Notes under the pieces: model-generated
Databases searched by the model: none
What the model was told of the DNA's origin: nothing
What the model saw: the letters and a program-made list of their open reading frames with translations, nothing else
Part shown: in pieces, positions 42,832 to 51,234 of the stretch
How the letters are laid out: every line of letters begins with the position of its first letter
Position numbering within the stretch: the stretch's first letter is position 1
NCBI RefSeq assembly: GCF_900184245.1
Contig: NZ_FXXB01000007.1
Span: 496,001 to 560,000, forward strand
Length of the DNA: 64,000 nt
Source: Brachybacterium massiliense
GTDB lineage: Bacteria; Actinomycetota; Actinomycetes; Actinomycetales; Dermabacteraceae
Direction of reading: 5' to 3'
Position numbers and translations under genes: made by a program

Positions 42832-42921
42832 CCGGGGCGGGCGTCGCCCCACGTGGGGCCGCGTGGCGGTCGATTACCGTGAGGTCCGTACGGCGGTCGC
42901 GCCGGCGAAGGAGGCGAGGGC

Positions 42922-43887
42922 ATGGCAGAGAGCGTGGGCAGCTGCTGCGCGGCGGGTCGGGCGAGCATGGAGGCCGGGGCGGCGCGCGGGGCCGACGGGA
43001 TCGGCGCTGCGGAGCGCGACCTCTCCTTCGCCGCACCCGCCGAGGAGGTCCGGGCCCGCGCCGAGCGCGCCGTGCTGATCGAGGCGGGCAGCTTCCGGAT
43101 GGGCACCGAGGACGCCGACCGCAACCGCGCCGACGGGGAGTCCCCCGTGCGCCCGGTGGACGTGCCCGCCTTCCGCATCGACCCCGCCTGCGTGACCAAC
43201 GCCGAGTTCGCCGCCTTCGTCGCGGAGACCGGCTACGTCACCGAGGCCGAGGAGTTCGGCTGGTCCTTCGTGTTCGGCGCGCTGCTGGAGCGGGAGGTGC
43301 GACGGGCGAGCCCGAAGCCGCCCGGCACCCCGTGGTGGCGGGCGGTCGACGGGGCGCGCTGGGATGCGCCCGAAGGGCCCGGCTCCACGGTCACGGATCG
43401 TGGCGACCATCCGGTGGTGCATGTGTCGCTGCGCGATGCGGAGGCCTTCGCCGGCTGGTGCGGGATGCGCCTGCCGCGCGAGGCGGAGTGGGAGAAGGCG
43501 GCCCGCGGCGGCCTGGACCAGGCCCGCTACGCCTGGGGCGATGAGCTCACACCGGGCGGCGAGCACCGCTGCAACATCTGGCAGGGCGCCTTCCCCGTGC
43601 GCAACACCCTCGAGGACGGATATCTCGGCACCGCGCCGGTGCGGTCCTTCCCGCCGAACGGATTCGGGCTGTTTGAGGTGGCGGGCAACGTGTGGGAATG
43701 GTGCAGCGACCGCTGGACCACCGGGCAGGCGCAGTCCCTCGACGGGGACGTGCGCGTGATGCGCGGCGGCTCCTACCTGTGCCACGACTCGTACTGCAAC
43801 CGCTACCGCGTCGCCGCCCGCTCCTCGACCGCCGCGGAGGACGCCAGCGGCAACAAGGGCTTCCGCCTCGCCGTCGACGCGGCGTAG
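42922..43887 (+). CDS. Formylglycine-generating enzyme (SUMF1/FGE family)
   Basis: The 321-residue protein has the FGE fold: MGTEDADRNRADGESPVRPV near residue 60, PVVHVSLRDAEAFAGWCGMR, LPREAEWEKAARGG, GLFEVAGNVWEWCSDRW and MRGGSYLCHDSYCNRYRVAA. The copper-binding active-site cysteines are Cys287 and Cys292 in CHDSYC, so this is a true aerobic FGE rather than a distant SUMF1 relative. It converts the CxPxR cysteine of type I sulfatases to formylglycine in the cytoplasm. The client in this window is the sulfatase at 17381. GGAGG precedes ATG 42922. Confidence 0.9.
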   Translation: MAESVGSCCAAGRASMEAGAARGADGIGAAERDLSFAAPAEEVRARAERAVLIEAGSFRMGTEDADRNRADGESPVRPVDVPAFRIDPACVTNAEFAAFVAETGYVTEAEEFGWSFVFGALLEREVRRASPKPPGTPWWRAVDGARWDAPEGPGSTVTDRGDHPVVHVSLRDAEAFAGWCGMRLPREAEWEKAARGGLDQARYAWGDELTPGGEHRCNIWQGAFPVRNTLEDGYLGTAPVRSFPPNGFGLFEVAGNVWEWCSDRWTTGQAQSLDGDVRVMRGGSYLCHDSYCNRYRVAARSSTAAEDASGNKGFRLAVDAA

Positions 43888-43893
43888 CCCCGC

Positions 43894-43979
43894 GGCGCAG
43901 GCTCGCACGGCGCAGGCCCGCACGGCACAGGCCCGCACGGCACAGGCCCGCGGCACAGGCCCGCGCGGCGTAGCCCCGG
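43894..43979. repeat. 15-bp tandem repeat
   Basis: About five and a half units of GGCGCAGGCCCGCAC type (some with GGCACAG) follow the FGE stop. One unit is two bases short. The array fills most of the 173-bp gap between the FGE and S33 peptidase genes and shows no coding sense. Confidence 0.7.
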
Positions 43980-44060
43980 CGAGCGCCTCTCGTCGCGGTG
44001 GCGAGTCGAAAGGTGCCAGCTGAGTGGTACTTCTCGTCGCGTGGCTGGCGATGCGGCCGG

Positions 44061-45368
44061 TCAGGCGGCGCGGCGGCCGGTGGCGAGGTCGAGGAGGTGG
44101 TCGAGCACGCCCTCGCCGCTCGCGCGCAGGCCGTTGTGCTCATACTCGCTGGTGATCCACGTGCGCAGGCCGGGCAGCAGCTCGGCGGTGGCCAGGGAGT
44201 GCTCGCGCGGGACGTACACGTCGCCGAAGTAGATCGCGGCGGCGCCGGGGACCTGGCAGTCGCGCAGCACGTCGGCGTCGTAGAGCTGCGGCCACTCGTG
44301 CTCGGCCAGCAGGTCCGCCGCCTCCGCCCACATCTCGAGCTCGGGATCCTCGGCGAAGAGCTCGCGGTGCATGTGCTCGCCGCCCAGCAGGGTCGGGTCC
44401 GCGCGCACCTCGGCGGGCATCATCCGATCCGCGGACCAGCGGGTGGCGGTGCCGTCGGCCCAGCAGCTCTCATGGATCACGGCGTACAGCGGGTTGCGGC
44501 CGCCGAAGGGCAGCGCCGCGGCGAGGTCGTGGGCGAAGGCGGGGGATGCCGGGTCGAGGTCCAGCAGGTAGTGGAGGCGCTCCGCGCCCTGGGAGGCGCC
44601 GAGCAGATGCCCCAGGCGGCGCAGTCGCTCCACGCCCACCCGCTGCCCGTCCGGGAGGCGGAGGCGTCCGGCGTCGGCGGCGTCGGCGAGGCGGCGGAAG
44701 CGGTCGCGGTCGGCGGGGAAGCGCGACCAGTACTCCTCGGAGCGGGCGGCCATCGAGCGCCAGGTGGTGGCGTAGACGTCGTCCATCTGCGGGCCCACGG
44801 CGGGCAGACCGCCGGTGAACAGGGCCTTCTGGATCCCTCCGCAGGCGACGCTGAGGTAGCGCAGGGTGGTGAAGCCGCCGAAGGACTGCCCCAGCAGCGA
44901 CCAGGTGCGCGCGCCGAGCAGCTCGCGCAGGATCTCGGCGTCGCGCACGATCGCGTCGGCCCGGAAGTGGGTGAGGTACTGGGCCTGCTGGGAGGGGGTG
45001 GCCTCGCGCAGGGTGGCGGCGCCGGGGATCGCGCCCTCGGGCAGCGCGGTGTCGGGGCCGACGGGGGTGGAGCGGCCGGTGCCGCGCTGGTCGAGCATCA
45101 CCACGCGGTGCTCGCGCAGGGCGCGGGCGAGCCATCCCGGGGAGGAGTCCTCGAGCGGGCGGGGCGCCTCGGAGCCGGGGCCGCCCTGCAGGTAGACGAG
45201 GTAGGGCCGGTCCTCGCCGCCGGGGGCGGTGACGATCCGGGCGAACACCTCGATCCGGGCCGCGGTGGGGTTCGCGTGGTCCAGCGGGGCGTCGAAGGTG
45301 AGATCCCGCAGCTTCAGGCCGGGCAGGGTCCATGAGGTCGAGGAGGTCGAGGAGGTCGAGGAGGTCAC
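44061..45368 (-). CDS. S33-family alpha/beta hydrolase (prolyl aminopeptidase-like)
   Basis: The 435-residue protein has the S33 oxyanion segment LVYLQGGPGSEAPRP, DQRGTGRS, the nucleophile elbow GQSFGGFTTL and a C-terminal His in SEYEHNGLRA. The size and the cap insertion fit proline iminopeptidases. The GTG at 45368 overlaps the LacI TGA (GTGA) with AAGGAG upstream, so translation is coupled. Residues 2-12 (TSSTSSTSSTS) come from a 9-bp repeat. It probably removes N-terminal Pro from peptides and is controlled by the LacI gene upstream. Confidence 0.85.
   Translation of the reverse strand: MTSSTSSTSSTSWTLPGLKLRDLTFDAPLDHANPTAARIEVFARIVTAPGGEDRPYLVYLQGGPGSEAPRPLEDSSPGWLARALREHRVVMLDQRGTGRSTPVGPDTALPEGAIPGAATLREATPSQQAQYLTHFRADAIVRDAEILRELLGARTWSLLGQSFGGFTTLRYLSVACGGIQKALFTGGLPAVGPQMDDVYATTWRSMAARSEEYWSRFPADRDRFRRLADAADAGRLRLPDGQRVGVERLRRLGHLLGASQGAERLHYLLDLDPASPAFAHDLAAALPFGGRNPLYAVIHESCWADGTATRWSADRMMPAEVRADPTLLGGEHMHRELFAEDPELEMWAEAADLLAEHEWPQLYDADVLRDCQVPGAAAIYFGDVYVPREHSLATAELLPGLRTWITSEYEHNGLRASGEGVLDHLLDLATGRRAA
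45334..45368. repeat. 9-bp tandem repeat at the start of the S33 gene
   Basis: Three perfect copies of GAGGTCGAG (45334-45360) and a partial fourth encode the Ser-Thr-Ser run at the N-terminus on the minus strand. Unit loss or gain keeps the reading frame. Confidence 0.7.
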
Positions 45369-46420
45369 GGTGCTCCTTCGTGATCGCGGGTGGTGGTGCC
45401 GGGGAAGAACTCCCAGTCGAAGGTGTGCAGCTCCCCGGGGCGGTCCTCGCGGTCGATCGCGCGCGCGATGATGATGCTCGACAGTCGCACGAACACGTCG
45501 TCCACGCCGTAGTAGCTGATGGGGCCGAAGAACTCTGTCTTCGCGGGGACGTCGCCGATGGCGATGAACTCGAGGTCCTCGGGCACCCGGATGCCGATCC
45601 GTTCTGCGGCGAGCTGGAGCGCGACCGCTTGATACCCCGTGAAGCAGATGACCGCCTCGGGTCGCTGCGGCCCGCTGAGCCATTCGACCGCGGCGAGATA
45701 GGTGTCGTGGCTGCCCTCGGGCACCACGTGCACGAGCTGTGCGGCAGGGCCGTCGCCGAGCTCCTCGGCCGCGTCGAGGAAGGCGCGGGTGCGCGAGTGC
45801 CCGAAGGTCCCCTCGGATCGGCGTTCGAGGTTCGGGGCGAGCAGCTGGACGCGCTCGTGGCGGGAGCGCAGGCGCTGGTAGGCCTGGCGGATCGCGCGGA
45901 AGGGCGTGGAGGAGACGACGTCGAAGTCCTCCGGCTCCATCTGGGCGCTGAACGCGACCAGCCCGCTGTGGGTCGAGGCGGCGAGGCGACGCACGAGGTC
46001 CGGGCCGTTCTCGACGAAGTCGACGCTGGTGACCAGCGCCGCATCGGTCGAGGCGCCGAGCAGGTACTCGAACCAGCGCTCGTCGGCCAGGACCAGGGTG
46101 GACAGGTCGTGCTCGAGGGCGTCGTCCCGCACCTGAGTGGTGAGCTGCACGCCCCAGGGGTCATCGAGGGTGCCCAGCGCGAGCACGATCCCGCCGCCGC
46201 GGCCGGTGCGCATGGCCTGGGCATGACGGTTGGGGACGTAGCCGAGCTCGGCGGCGGCGGCGCGCACCTTCACCTTGGTGGTCTCGGAGCCGGCGGAGCG
46301 GGAGCCGCCCCGCCCGGAGAGCACGAAGGAGGCGGTGGCCAGCGAGACCCCGGCGGTGCGGGCCACGTCGGCGAGGGTCACGGTGCCGCGGGCTGGCGAG
46401 GCGCGAGAATCGCGGGGCAT
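45365..46420 (-). CDS. LacI-family transcriptional regulator
   Basis: The 351-residue protein has the LacI helix-turn-helix (VTLADVARTAGVSLATASFV) and a ligand domain with DFDVVSSTPF and VICFTGYQAVALQLAAERIG. ATG 46420 is chosen because AGGAGG lies upstream and the basic N-terminal arm starts there; a start at 46444 would put the ribosome site inside the gene. The downstream S33 peptidase is translationally coupled, so it is the likely target. Confidence 0.85.
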   Translation of the reverse strand: MPRDSRASPARGTVTLADVARTAGVSLATASFVLSGRGGSRSAGSETTKVKVRAAAAELGYVPNRHAQAMRTGRGGGIVLALGTLDDPWGVQLTTQVRDDALEHDLSTLVLADERWFEYLLGASTDAALVTSVDFVENGPDLVRRLAASTHSGLVAFSAQMEPEDFDVVSSTPFRAIRQAYQRLRSRHERVQLLAPNLERRSEGTFGHSRTRAFLDAAEELGDGPAAQLVHVVPEGSHDTYLAAVEWLSGPQRPEAVICFTGYQAVALQLAAERIGIRVPEDLEFIAIGDVPAKTEFFGPISYYGVDDVFVRLSSIIIARAIDREDRPGELHTFDWEFFPGTTTRDHEGAP

Positions 46421-46618
46421 GGCGGCGGACCTCCTGGGGCACACGACGAGGCGCAGCGCGGAGGGTCCGAGGTCCGGGTTCCCCTCCTCGGGACTCCCGT
46501 CGGGCCTCTCCGCCCCACGGGAGACCGTGCGGCATCCTCTGCGCCTGCTGGACGTTCCGGGCAGTCTATCGGGATCGAAGCGACTGCACGCGCCGTCCGA
46601 GCGGGCGGGGCCGGGTGC

Positions 46619-47362
46619 TCAGGATCCGCCGGTGAGCCAGGTCAGCGCCGGGCCGATGGTGTTCAGTGCGAGGATCGCGCCGATGATGCCGACGGTCCAG
46701 GAGAAGGCGCCCGCGGCGTGCTTGACCGCCCACTGGTGCACACGCTCCAGGAGGTCGTCAGCCCGTCGGCCCAGCAGCAGGCGCACCAGGCTCAGCAGCG
46801 CGCCGGGCGCGATCATCACCGCGCAGTAGCCCACCAGGATCAGGGCGCCGCGGCCCAGCCCCACGCCCATCTCGGCGATGATCCCCATCGCGGCGAGGTA
46901 CGGGATCATCGACGCCGCCTCGATCAGGCCCGCGAGCAGCGCGAGAGAGATCAGCACGGCGGGACGGCCGGAGGCGCGGCGGGCGCGGCCGGTCCACTTG
47001 CGGGCGGAGGCCTCGGGGGCCCCGCCGCGCTTCGCGACGGATTTCGGGTCCAGGCGGAAGGACCAGATCACCAGCAGCACGCCGAGCACCGCGAGCACCA
47101 GCATCACCGAAGGTGAGGTGAGCAGATGCCCGTAGGACTCGATCAGCGGCAGCAGCCCGGCCAGCAGCGCGATGCCCAGCAGCAGGTAGAACACCCCGAT
47201 CACGGCCAGGAACAGCAGGGTGCGGCCGGCGACGCGACGGGCCCCGCCCTCCCCCACCACCAGCAGGATCACCGGGATCACCAGCGTGCCCATCGAGGTC
47301 GAGTCCACCAGGGCGAGCACCAGCAGACCCAGCGGGCCGGCGACATCCATCAGCGATTCCAT
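46619..47362 (-). CDS. GAP-family (Sap/GPL-addressing) membrane protein
   Basis: The 247-residue protein has six hydrophobic segments with a basic central loop (RKWTGRARRASGRP). It begins GPLGLLVLALVDSTSMGTLV and has MIPYLAAMGIIAEMGVGLG, which match the GAP family, named for a protein needed to export glycopeptidolipid in mycobacteria. The substrate here is unknown. A start three codons earlier (47371) is possible. It is divergent from the histidine kinase gene. Confidence 0.75.
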   Translation of the reverse strand: MESLMDVAGPLGLLVLALVDSTSMGTLVIPVILLVVGEGGARRVAGRTLLFLAVIGVFYLLLGIALLAGLLPLIESYGHLLTSPSVMLVLAVLGVLLVIWSFRLDPKSVAKRGGAPEASARKWTGRARRASGRPAVLISLALLAGLIEAASMIPYLAAMGIIAEMGVGLGRGALILVGYCAVMIAPGALLSLVRLLLGRRADDLLERVHQWAVKHAAGAFSWTVGIIGAILALNTIGPALTWLTGGS

Positions 47363-47466
47363 GGGATCCATCCTGGCTGCGGGGCCCGCCGTGGGGCTTC
47401 CTCCCTTGGGAGGAGACCGGGGCCGGCCGGCCGACGGGCAGGGCGGTGCCGCGTAGTCTTTCGGAC

Positions 47467-48852
47467 ATGCCCACCACGCCGACGTCGGCCGATCTCGAGG
47501 AGCCCGTGCCCCCGCCGCTGGAGCGGCGGGATGCGCTGGTCCCGGCCGGGTACGCGGCGCTCGCACTGGTGCTGGCCTTCTCCGGCCTCCGCAACTCCGG
47601 CCTCCTCGCCGACGGTCGGGCCTGGCCGCTGTGGGTCTCGGTGACGCTGATGCTGATCGGCTGTGTGAGCCTCATCTGGCGTCGGCGCCGGCCCGCGATC
47701 ACGCTCGCGGTGGCCGGACCGCTGGGCCTTGCGGAGATCATCGCAGGCGGGCAGATCTTCGCCTACGTCCTGCTGTTCGAGGCGGTGTTCGAGCCGGTGA
47801 TGCACGGCAGCCGCCGCCTCGCCCAACTCACCACGCGCCTTGCGATCGGTCTGACGCCGGTGGGGATGCTCGCGGCGCTGCTCGCGGGGATGCCCGTGCA
47901 GGTGATCTTCCTGATCGCGGTGATCGCGGCACTGACGGTGATGACCCCGCTGCTGTGGGGCTGGGAGGTGCGCCATCATCGCGGGGCCCGTCAGGCGGCC
48001 GAGCATCTGGCCGGTCTCGAGCACGAGCTCGCCCGCACGCGCGCCGCCCATGCGGTGGAGACCGAGCGGCGCAGCATCGCCCATGACCTGCACGACGTGA
48101 TCGCGGGGCATCTCAGCGCCGTCTCGCTGCACACCACCCTCGCCTCCTCCCTCGAGGATCCCCAGGCGCGCGACCGCTCCCTGCACACCGCGCGGGATTC
48201 CGCCCATGCGGCGCTGCGGGACCTGCGCTCGATGATCGGGGTGCTCTCGACCGAGCAGCCCGGCGCTCTGCCGGAGGTGACCCTGGACTGGCCCTCCCTC
48301 AGCACGCGACTGCGCGACCGCGACCCGCAGGCGCAGGTGCGTATCGATCCAGCCGTCACCGACCCCGCCCTGGTGGAGCCCTCGGTGCAGGCGGCGCTGC
48401 TGCGGATCGGGGCGGAGGCCGTCACCAACGCGGTGCGCCACGGCCGGGCGCCGATCCGCCTCAGCGTGGAGCTCCGCGACGAGGAGGTGCACCTCGAGCT
48501 GGTGAACCGGTGCGCCGCCGCGCCCGCGCCGGCGGGCGGGACGGAGCACGGCGGGGTGGGGCGCGGGGCGATCTCGCACCGGGCCACCGCCGTGGGCGGC
48601 GCCGCGCACAGCGGGCCGATGCCGCCCCCCGCGCAGGAGGACTGGCAGGTCCTCGCCCGCCTGCCCACCCACACCGCCGCCTCCGGCGTGGCAGATGCCC
48701 CAGCCCAGCCCGTGCCGTCCCCTCCCCCGGCGTGGCAGATGCCCCAGCCCAGCCCGTGCCGTCCCCTCCCCAGGAGTCCTCCCGATGAGCGTCCCCTCTC
48801 CCGCCGAGAGCCCCGCGCCGCAGTCCCCGATCCGGGTGGTGGTGGCCGATGA
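47467..48852 (+). CDS. Sensor histidine kinase (NarL-partner type) with duplicated, frameshifted C-terminus
   Basis: The protein has about five membrane helices (residues 25-165), a coiled-coil linker, the HisKA-3 motif ERRSIAHDLHDVIAGHLSAV with His206 and a HATPase domain (IGAEAVTNAVRHG, with a reduced G box). TAGTCT at 47454-47459 lies seven bases before the ATG, so the mRNA is likely leaderless. The last part is unusual: a perfect 44-bp tandem duplication (48683-48770) shifts the frame, so the gene reads 68 bp into the response regulator. With one copy it would end QESSR with a TGA overlapping the regulator ATG. Confidence 0.85.
   Translation: MPTTPTSADLEEPVPPPLERRDALVPAGYAALALVLAFSGLRNSGLLADGRAWPLWVSVTLMLIGCVSLIWRRRRPAITLAVAGPLGLAEIIAGGQIFAYVLLFEAVFEPVMHGSRRLAQLTTRLAIGLTPVGMLAALLAGMPVQVIFLIAVIAALTVMTPLLWGWEVRHHRGARQAAEHLAGLEHELARTRAAHAVETERRSIAHDLHDVIAGHLSAVSLHTTLASSLEDPQARDRSLHTARDSAHAALRDLRSMIGVLSTEQPGALPEVTLDWPSLSTRLRDRDPQAQVRIDPAVTDPALVEPSVQAALLRIGAEAVTNAVRHGRAPIRLSVELRDEEVHLELVNRCAAAPAPAGGTEHGGVGRGAISHRATAVGGAAHSGPMPPPAQEDWQVLARLPTHTAASGVADAPAQPVPSPPPAWQMPQPSPCRPLPRSPPDERPLSRREPRAAVPDPGGGGR
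48683..48770. repeat. Perfect 44-bp tandem duplication in the kinase gene
   Basis: Copy one is 48683-48726 and copy two 48727-48770, identical over 44 bp. As 44 is not a multiple of three, the second copy changes the frame of the kinase C-terminus. The catalytic domain ends before it. Confidence 0.9.
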
Positions 48853-49489
48853 TCATCCCGCCGTGCGCTCGGGCCTGGTGGCGCTGCTCAGCTCCGCGCC
48901 GGACATCACCGTGGTCGCCGAGACGGCCGACGGCGAGGCCGCGGTCGCGGCCGCGCGCGAGCACCGCCCCGACGTGGTGCTCACCGACGTGCGCATGCCC
49001 GGCGCGACCGGTATCGAGATCACCCCCAGGCTGCGGGAGACCGGTGCGAACGTGCTGGTGATTTCCGGTTTCGATCTCGATGACTTCGTGCTGGGCGCGC
49101 TCGCGGCGGGGGCCGACGGCTACCTCGTCAAGACCGAGGAGCCGCAGCGGATCCTCGCCGCCGTGCGAGATGTGCATCGCGGCGACGCGGTGCTCTCCGC
49201 GGCCGCGACCCGGGCCGTGGTGGGGGCGCTGCGCGGGCGAGGGGAGCCGGCGGCGCAGTCCGCACACGAGGTGCGGGCGCCTGCGCCCGTCGGCCCCGCG
49301 CCGACCTTCACCCAGCGCGAGGAGGACGTGCTCGCACTGGTCGCGCAGGGGCTGACCAATCAGCAGATCGCCCGCCAGCTGTTCGTCGAGATCACCACGG
49401 TGAAGTCCCACCTGTCCAATGCGCTGGCGAAGCTGCAGCTGGACTCGCGGGTCCAGGCCGCGCTGTGGTGGCAGCAGCACCGCGGCTGA
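48785..49489 (+). CDS. NarL/LuxR-family response regulator
   Basis: The 234-residue protein has a receiver domain (VVVADDHPAVRSGLVALLS, phosphorylation site Asp68 in VVLTDVRMPG, and Lys in YLVKTEEP) and a LuxR-type helix-turn-helix (FTQREEDVLALVAQGLTNQQ, TTVKSHLSNALAKL). The linker is longer than usual at about 45 residues. It is the partner of the upstream kinase. The next gene, a DHA2 exporter, is a possible target. Confidence 0.9.
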   Translation: MSVPSPAESPAPQSPIRVVVADDHPAVRSGLVALLSSAPDITVVAETADGEAAVAAAREHRPDVVLTDVRMPGATGIEITPRLRETGANVLVISGFDLDDFVLGALAAGADGYLVKTEEPQRILAAVRDVHRGDAVLSAAATRAVVGALRGRGEPAAQSAHEVRAPAPVGPAPTFTQREEDVLALVAQGLTNQQIARQLFVEITTVKSHLSNALAKLQLDSRVQAALWWQQHRG

Positions 49490-49727
49490 GCTGGAGGCTC
49501 CAGGCCCGGCCCGGCCATCAGAGATCGGGTCGGGGCGCAAGGGAATGTGCCCCGCGCAGGGCGCGTTGCTTATCACCATGACGAAATGCGGTCCTCGTGA
49601 AAGGATCACCGCGGCCGCTGACGGTGTTCTCCGGCCCGCCGGAGGGTGACCCGTCCGCCCCGCTCCCCCAGCACGACACCGGGTCCCGGCCCTCCGGTCC
49701 CCCGAAGGAAGAAAGCCTCCCCTCTCC

Positions 49728-51215
49728 ATGAGCACGAGCACGCCCACCCCCACCGGAGAAATGCCCGCGGTCGCCGCGGCCGGTGACTCCTCCCCCTCGT
49801 CCGTGAAGGTCGCCCCGATCATCGCGGTGCTGGTGGTCTCCGCCTTCGTGATGATCCTCAACGAGACCCTGCTGTCGGTCGCGCTGCCCACGTTGATGGC
49901 GGATCTGTCGATCACCGCGGTCACCGCGCAGTGGCTCTCGACCGGCTTCATGCTGACGATGGCCGTGGTCATCCCCACCACAGGCTTCCTCATGAAGCGG
50001 CTCTCGGCCCGTCAGGTGTTCCTCGTGGCGATGGGCCTGTTCCTGGCCGGCACCGTGGTGGCGATGGTCGCGCCCACCTTCCCCGTGCTGCTGGGCGCGC
50101 GCGTGGTCCAGGCCGCGGGCACCGCGATGGTGCTGCCGCTGCTGATGACCACCATCCTCGCGCTCGTGGCGCTGCGCTCCCGCGGCCTGGTGATGGGCCT
50201 GGTGGGTGTGGTGATCTCGGCCGCGCCGGCGCTGGGGCCCTCGATCTCGGGCTTCATCCTCGAGCACGGCACCTGGCACCACCTGTTCGCGCTGATGCTG
50301 CCGATCATCGTGGTCGCGCTGATCATCGGGCTGCTGTTCATGCGCAACTACGCCGAGCCGGAGCGGGTGCGACTCGACGTGCTCTCCGTGATCCTCTCCG
50401 CGATCGGCTTCGGCGGCGCGATCTACGCGCTCGCCTCGATCAGCCAGATCGTCTCCGGCACCGATCGCCTGATGCCGCTGCTCGCGGCCGGGATCGGGCT
50501 GGTCTCGCTCACGCTCTTCACGCTGCGCCAGGTGCGGATGCTCTCGCGCGGCCAGGAGCCGCTGCTGGATCTGCGCCCGCTGAAGGTGCGCACCTACACC
50601 GTCTCGCTGCTGGTGATCCTGATGGGCTTCGCGACGATGCTCGGCACCGTGGTGGCGCTGCCGCTGTACATGACCGGCTCGCTCGGGATGGGCACCCTCG
50701 AGATCGGGCTGACGATGCTGCCCGGCGCCGCGGCCTCGGGCCTGCTGGGCCCGGTGGTGGGCTCGCTGTACGACCGCTTCGGGCCCCGCCCGATCGTGGT
50801 GCCCGGTGCGGCGCTGATGGCGCTGGTGTGCTGGCTCGAGGTGCTGCTGCTGGACGAGCACGCCACCCAGGGCCTGATCATCGCGCTGAACATCCCGCTC
50901 GGCATCGGCATGGCGATGGTGATGACCCCGCTGCTGACCCTCTCCCTGGGGGCGCTGCCGCGCTCGCTGTACGGTCACGGCTCGGCGATCCTCAACACCC
51001 TCCAGCAGCTCGCCGGTGCACTCGGCACCGCGGTGTTCATCGCGCTGCTCACCCTCGGCGCGGCCGTCGCCGCGGAGGCCGGGGCGCCTGCCGAGATCGC
51101 TCAGGCCAGCGGTGCGAGCTGGGCCTTCGTGTTCGGCGGCGTGGTCACCACGGCCGCGATCGTGCTCGCCTGCACGCTCAAGCAGAACCCGGTCGAGGTG
51201 GAGCCGGCCGCCTGA
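49728..51215 (+). CDS. MFS transporter, DHA2 (EmrB/QacA) drug-exporter family
   Basis: The 495-residue protein has about fourteen hydrophobic segments. It has LNETLLSVALPTLMADLSI and AQWLSTGFMLTMAVVIPTTG (motifs D1 and A region) and ISAAPALGPSISGFILEHGTW (motif C, typical of antiporters). It probably exports drugs or metabolites by proton exchange. GAAGGAAGAAAG precedes the ATG by about ten bases. It lies downstream of the two-component system, with 238 bp between, where I see no gene. Confidence 0.9.
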   Translation: MSTSTPTPTGEMPAVAAAGDSSPSSVKVAPIIAVLVVSAFVMILNETLLSVALPTLMADLSITAVTAQWLSTGFMLTMAVVIPTTGFLMKRLSARQVFLVAMGLFLAGTVVAMVAPTFPVLLGARVVQAAGTAMVLPLLMTTILALVALRSRGLVMGLVGVVISAAPALGPSISGFILEHGTWHHLFALMLPIIVVALIIGLLFMRNYAEPERVRLDVLSVILSAIGFGGAIYALASISQIVSGTDRLMPLLAAGIGLVSLTLFTLRQVRMLSRGQEPLLDLRPLKVRTYTVSLLVILMGFATMLGTVVALPLYMTGSLGMGTLEIGLTMLPGAAASGLLGPVVGSLYDRFGPRPIVVPGAALMALVCWLEVLLLDEHATQGLIIALNIPLGIGMAMVMTPLLTLSLGALPRSLYGHGSAILNTLQQLAGALGTAVFIALLTLGAAVAAEAGAPAEIAQASGASWAFVFGGVVTTAAIVLACTLKQNPVEVEPAA

Positions 51216-51234
51216 GGGACGGCTGGCCCGCACC

